The notes beneath the pieces were generated by a model, which worked only from the letters and a program-made list of their open reading frames with translations, ran no database searches and was not told the DNA's origin. DNA of 64,000 bases. Origin: Bacteroidota bacterium. GTDB lineage: Bacteria > Bacteroidota > Bacteroidia > Bacteroidales > FEN-979. Below, piece after piece: positions 62,211 through 64,000 of the stretch (positions are counted from its first letter, which is position 1; every line of letters begins with the position of its first letter). The translations under genes were made by a program, and so were the position numbers. Location: assembly GCA_026391835.1 (NCBI GenBank), contig JAPLDF010000008.1, forward strand, positions 1 through 64,000, written 5' to 3'.

Positions 62211-63101
62211 TTATTCCCTGATACAACGAATACTCAGGCCCTGGTTTTTGCCCACACCGTTCATAAGGCTTATTTCAAAGGAGAAATCCAGGACCTTGCC
62301 CATTGTATAATCCCACTGCAAACTGCTCCAGTAATACCCGTAGTTTCCCCGACCAAGCATCGTTTCGGAAAAGATGGCACCTGCCGCATGCAGTTTCAGT
62401 CCGGAGTTCCATGGGCCGTTCCAGTTGGACCAACCCCCGGTGTTGTCCACATTGGTCCACTCGGTAAGGGTAGGGATGCGCCACGGGGTTCCCAATTCGA
62501 GGGCACAGGGATCGTTTGCCGGCTGCCAGTTTAAGTTTTCATTGATGAGGGTACCGGACCAGGCGGGGATAAACGTTGTGCCGTAGGATTTGTATCCCTG
62601 CTTGCGGTTGAACTGCCAGTACCAGCCGGCAGAGGCTTCGCTGGAATCATTTACGGCGGTGGCCTGCTGCGAAGCACCCAGGTTCCGGGTGGTCCAGCAT
62701 TTGGACGCCTCGCCGGGAATGCCGGTAACGGTTCCGTAGCTCACCAGCTTTTCGACCGGGGCAACCGCGCCGGCCAGATGGTTGATGGTCACCGGCAACC
62801 CGCAGACCCACTGGGGCTGCTTGTCAATGGAATACCAGGTGCCTCCCAGGAAAACCGTGAGATCGGCTCCGCCGTTGCCGCTGCAATCGGTACAGAGGAT
62901 CACCAGTCCGTCGGGCGGGGAAGCAATGGCAGAGCGCTGCACCTGGGTCATCCGGGGTGGCAGGAACCCTTTGCTGGTAGATTTCACTTCGAGCATCGCC
63001 GAAGGATCATTTGCGCTGCCATCGCTGTTAACGCTCACCTGGGCCACGGCGCCGGTCGAGCAAAGAAGAATGAAGGCGGCAAACAGGGTGGATTTTTTCA
63101 T
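62211..63101 (-). CDS. FISUMP-domain surface protein, paralogue 1 of 3
   Basis: The protein has 296 residues from the ATG at 63101. The frame is open to 63125, but MKKSTLFAAFILLCSTGAVAQ is the natural signal peptide. The shared module (SVNSDGSANDPSAMLEVKST, GFLPPRMTQVQRS, GLVILCTDC) leads into a FISUMP domain: CWTTRNLGASQQA, GWYWQFNRKQGY, WQPANDPCALELGTPWRIPT, SGLKLHAAG, YYWSSLQWDYTMGKV and the ending LSIRCIRE. It is the first gene of the row. The 121-bp gap to the next gene shows no clear terminator. Confidence 0.85.
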   Translation of the reverse strand: MKKSTLFAAFILLCSTGAVAQVSVNSDGSANDPSAMLEVKSTSKGFLPPRMTQVQRSAIASPPDGLVILCTDCSGNGGADLTVFLGGTWYSIDKQPQWVCGLPVTINHLAGAVAPVEKLVSYGTVTGIPGEASKCWTTRNLGASQQATAVNDSSEASAGWYWQFNRKQGYKSYGTTFIPAWSGTLINENLNWQPANDPCALELGTPWRIPTLTEWTNVDNTGGWSNWNGPWNSGLKLHAAGAIFSETMLGRGNYGYYWSSLQWDYTMGKVLDFSFEISLMNGVGKNQGLSIRCIRE

Positions 63102-63607
63102 CGGAAATGGGTTAAGTATTGACAAAAGGAAACGTCCTTCGTTAAATTATATACAGAAAATAACATATATTTAGGGTATCAGACAAAGATAAATCAAAAA
63201 CCAGGAATTTGATCACCCTCCAAAAAAATAATTTGAATGTACCCGATTTTTACCCTGACAGGGCGAAAAACGACCTTTTTTGCCTTTTTTCCGGATGTTT
63301 TATCGCAAAAAACTCAAATCCGGATCGGGTACTTCGAAAAATATAACTACCAGTGATGACCGCTGGATGAAAATATTGTTTTAAGATTCACAACCAAAAT
63401 TGAATTTTATTACTTATATTTACTTAACAAAACGACTTATTCATTTTCTGAATCAAGTAGTTATGTATATACCATTACTGTACAATTCCCTTCCCTTTCA
63501 TTATCAGCCGATAACATCGTCCAACATATATAATTCCACCATGTTACACCACACTGGATTCCGGTTGAAATTTACACAAACACTCACATTTTTAATCCCA
63601 GGTTATT
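63102..63607. other. Divergent promoter region
   Basis: This A+T-rich gap separates the minus-strand FISUMP row from the plus-strand gene at 63608 and must hold both promoters. No unambiguous TTTG/TAnnTTTG pair is seen. Short open frames here have no protein-like features. Confidence 0.4.
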
Positions 63608-64000
63608 ATGAAACAGCTATTTTTTTTAATGGTCATTGCCATTATTTCTGCTTCAACTGCCTTTGGGCAGGTTGGTATTAATTCCGACAACAGCACGCCG
63701 GATCCATCGGCAATGCTTGACGTGAAATCAACGACGAAAGGGATGCTGGTCCCACGCATGACAATCGCCGAGCGAACGCTTATCAGCAATCCAGCCACCG
63801 GATTGCTTGTATTCTGTACCGATAACAACCTTTTTTATATGAACAGCGGGACACCCGCCACCCCGAACTGGGTCATGATGGCAAGTCAATGGGTCACTAC
63901 CGGCAACGACATTTTCTACAATGCAGGGAATGTCGGAATCGGATGTCTTGGTGCAAACCAAAAACTCCAGGTTGCGGGAAAGATCTGCGCAGAATTCGGG
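63608..64000 (+). CDS. Surface protein of the GINSDNST family, cut by the window end
   Basis: The first 131 codons are visible. A signal peptide (MKQLFFLMVIAIISASTAFGQ) is followed by the shared module VGINSDNSTPDPSAMLDVKS, GMLVPRMTIAERT and GLLVFCTDNNLFY, then a stretch with NVGIG and KLQVAGKICAEFG as in the fibre-like protein at 25847. The C-terminal domain lies outside the window, so the type cannot be decided, although the VGIG start suggests the fibre class. It is the intact counterpart of the frameshifted copy at 24052. Confidence 0.8.
   Translation, partial: MKQLFFLMVIAIISASTAFGQVGINSDNSTPDPSAMLDVKSTTKGMLVPRMTIAERTLISNPATGLLVFCTDNNLFYMNSGTPATPNWVMMASQWVTTGNDIFYNAGNVGIGCLGANQKLQVAGKICAEFG

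Noticed and set aside
60264-63101. Diversity-generating retroelement locus
   Set aside because: Target-like domains are present, but no reverse transcriptase or template repeat is in the window, so only a possibility is reported.

Overview
The window looks like chromosomal DNA of a member of the Bacteroidota, probably an uncultured environmental lineage. The evidence is the large number of secreted proteins ending in type IX secretion (T9SS) sorting domains (YPNP-like start, GxY near the end), TAnnTTTG-type promoter boxes, few Shine-Dalgarno sequences, and Bacteroidota-typical modules (FISUMP, PKD-like, YD/RHS, DCC, ARPP-1). I see no rRNA, tRNA, CRISPR array or intact transposase. No T9SS machinery gene is present, only cargo.

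Layout. 1-1.7 kb: tandem repeats, a small TM protein and a 5'-truncated Fic gene. 1.8-4.2 kb: a Kef-type K+/H+ antiporter with its flavodoxin-like ancillary protein. 4.2-5.4 kb: repeat-rich spacer. 5.4-8.5 kb: two secreted surface proteins, one with a T9SS tail and one with an IPTL-CTERM tail. 8.9-10.6 kb: a TetR/membrane protein pair and an orphan contractile-injection tube protein. 10.8-24.4 kb: T9SS cargo (glycine-rich and PD40 proteins), DCC and VOC enzymes, a second Fic gene with an operator-like array, and relics of hipA, an E2 acyltransferase and other genes. 24.4-30 kb: lectin-like and BNR-type surface proteins. 30-36.8 kb: small conserved genes, a DeoR/WYL-type regulator divergent from an ARPP-1 gene, a two-gene unit of unknown function and psd. 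37-45 kb: three large T9SS cargo genes. 45.2-59.4 kb: a tightly packed three-gene operon. 59.6-64 kb: a broken TMEM175 channel gene, three tandem FISUMP paralogues and the start of another relative.

The most interesting locus is the 59410-45265 operon on the minus strand. Its first gene encodes kelch, beta-helix, dockerin-like and cohesin-like domains plus a T9SS tail. Its second (2201 aa) encodes four cohesin-like modules, S-layer homology domains, a full RHS/YD shell and a variable C-terminal region. Its third, starting one base after the second stops, has a short YD stretch, PKD-like domains and a T9SS tail. I infer a possible cohesin-dockerin surface assembly built around an RHS protein.

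The second main result is a family of about 127-bp elements, with TGGA...TCCA ends and four inward-facing TGACCA boxes, present in about a dozen copies. Nine have almost the same length (126-127 bp). Several lie just past stop codons, and several mark exact breakpoints of truncated genes (Fic, VOC, E2, the 543-aa paralogue). They resemble internally deleted IS21-like ends, but that assignment is inference.
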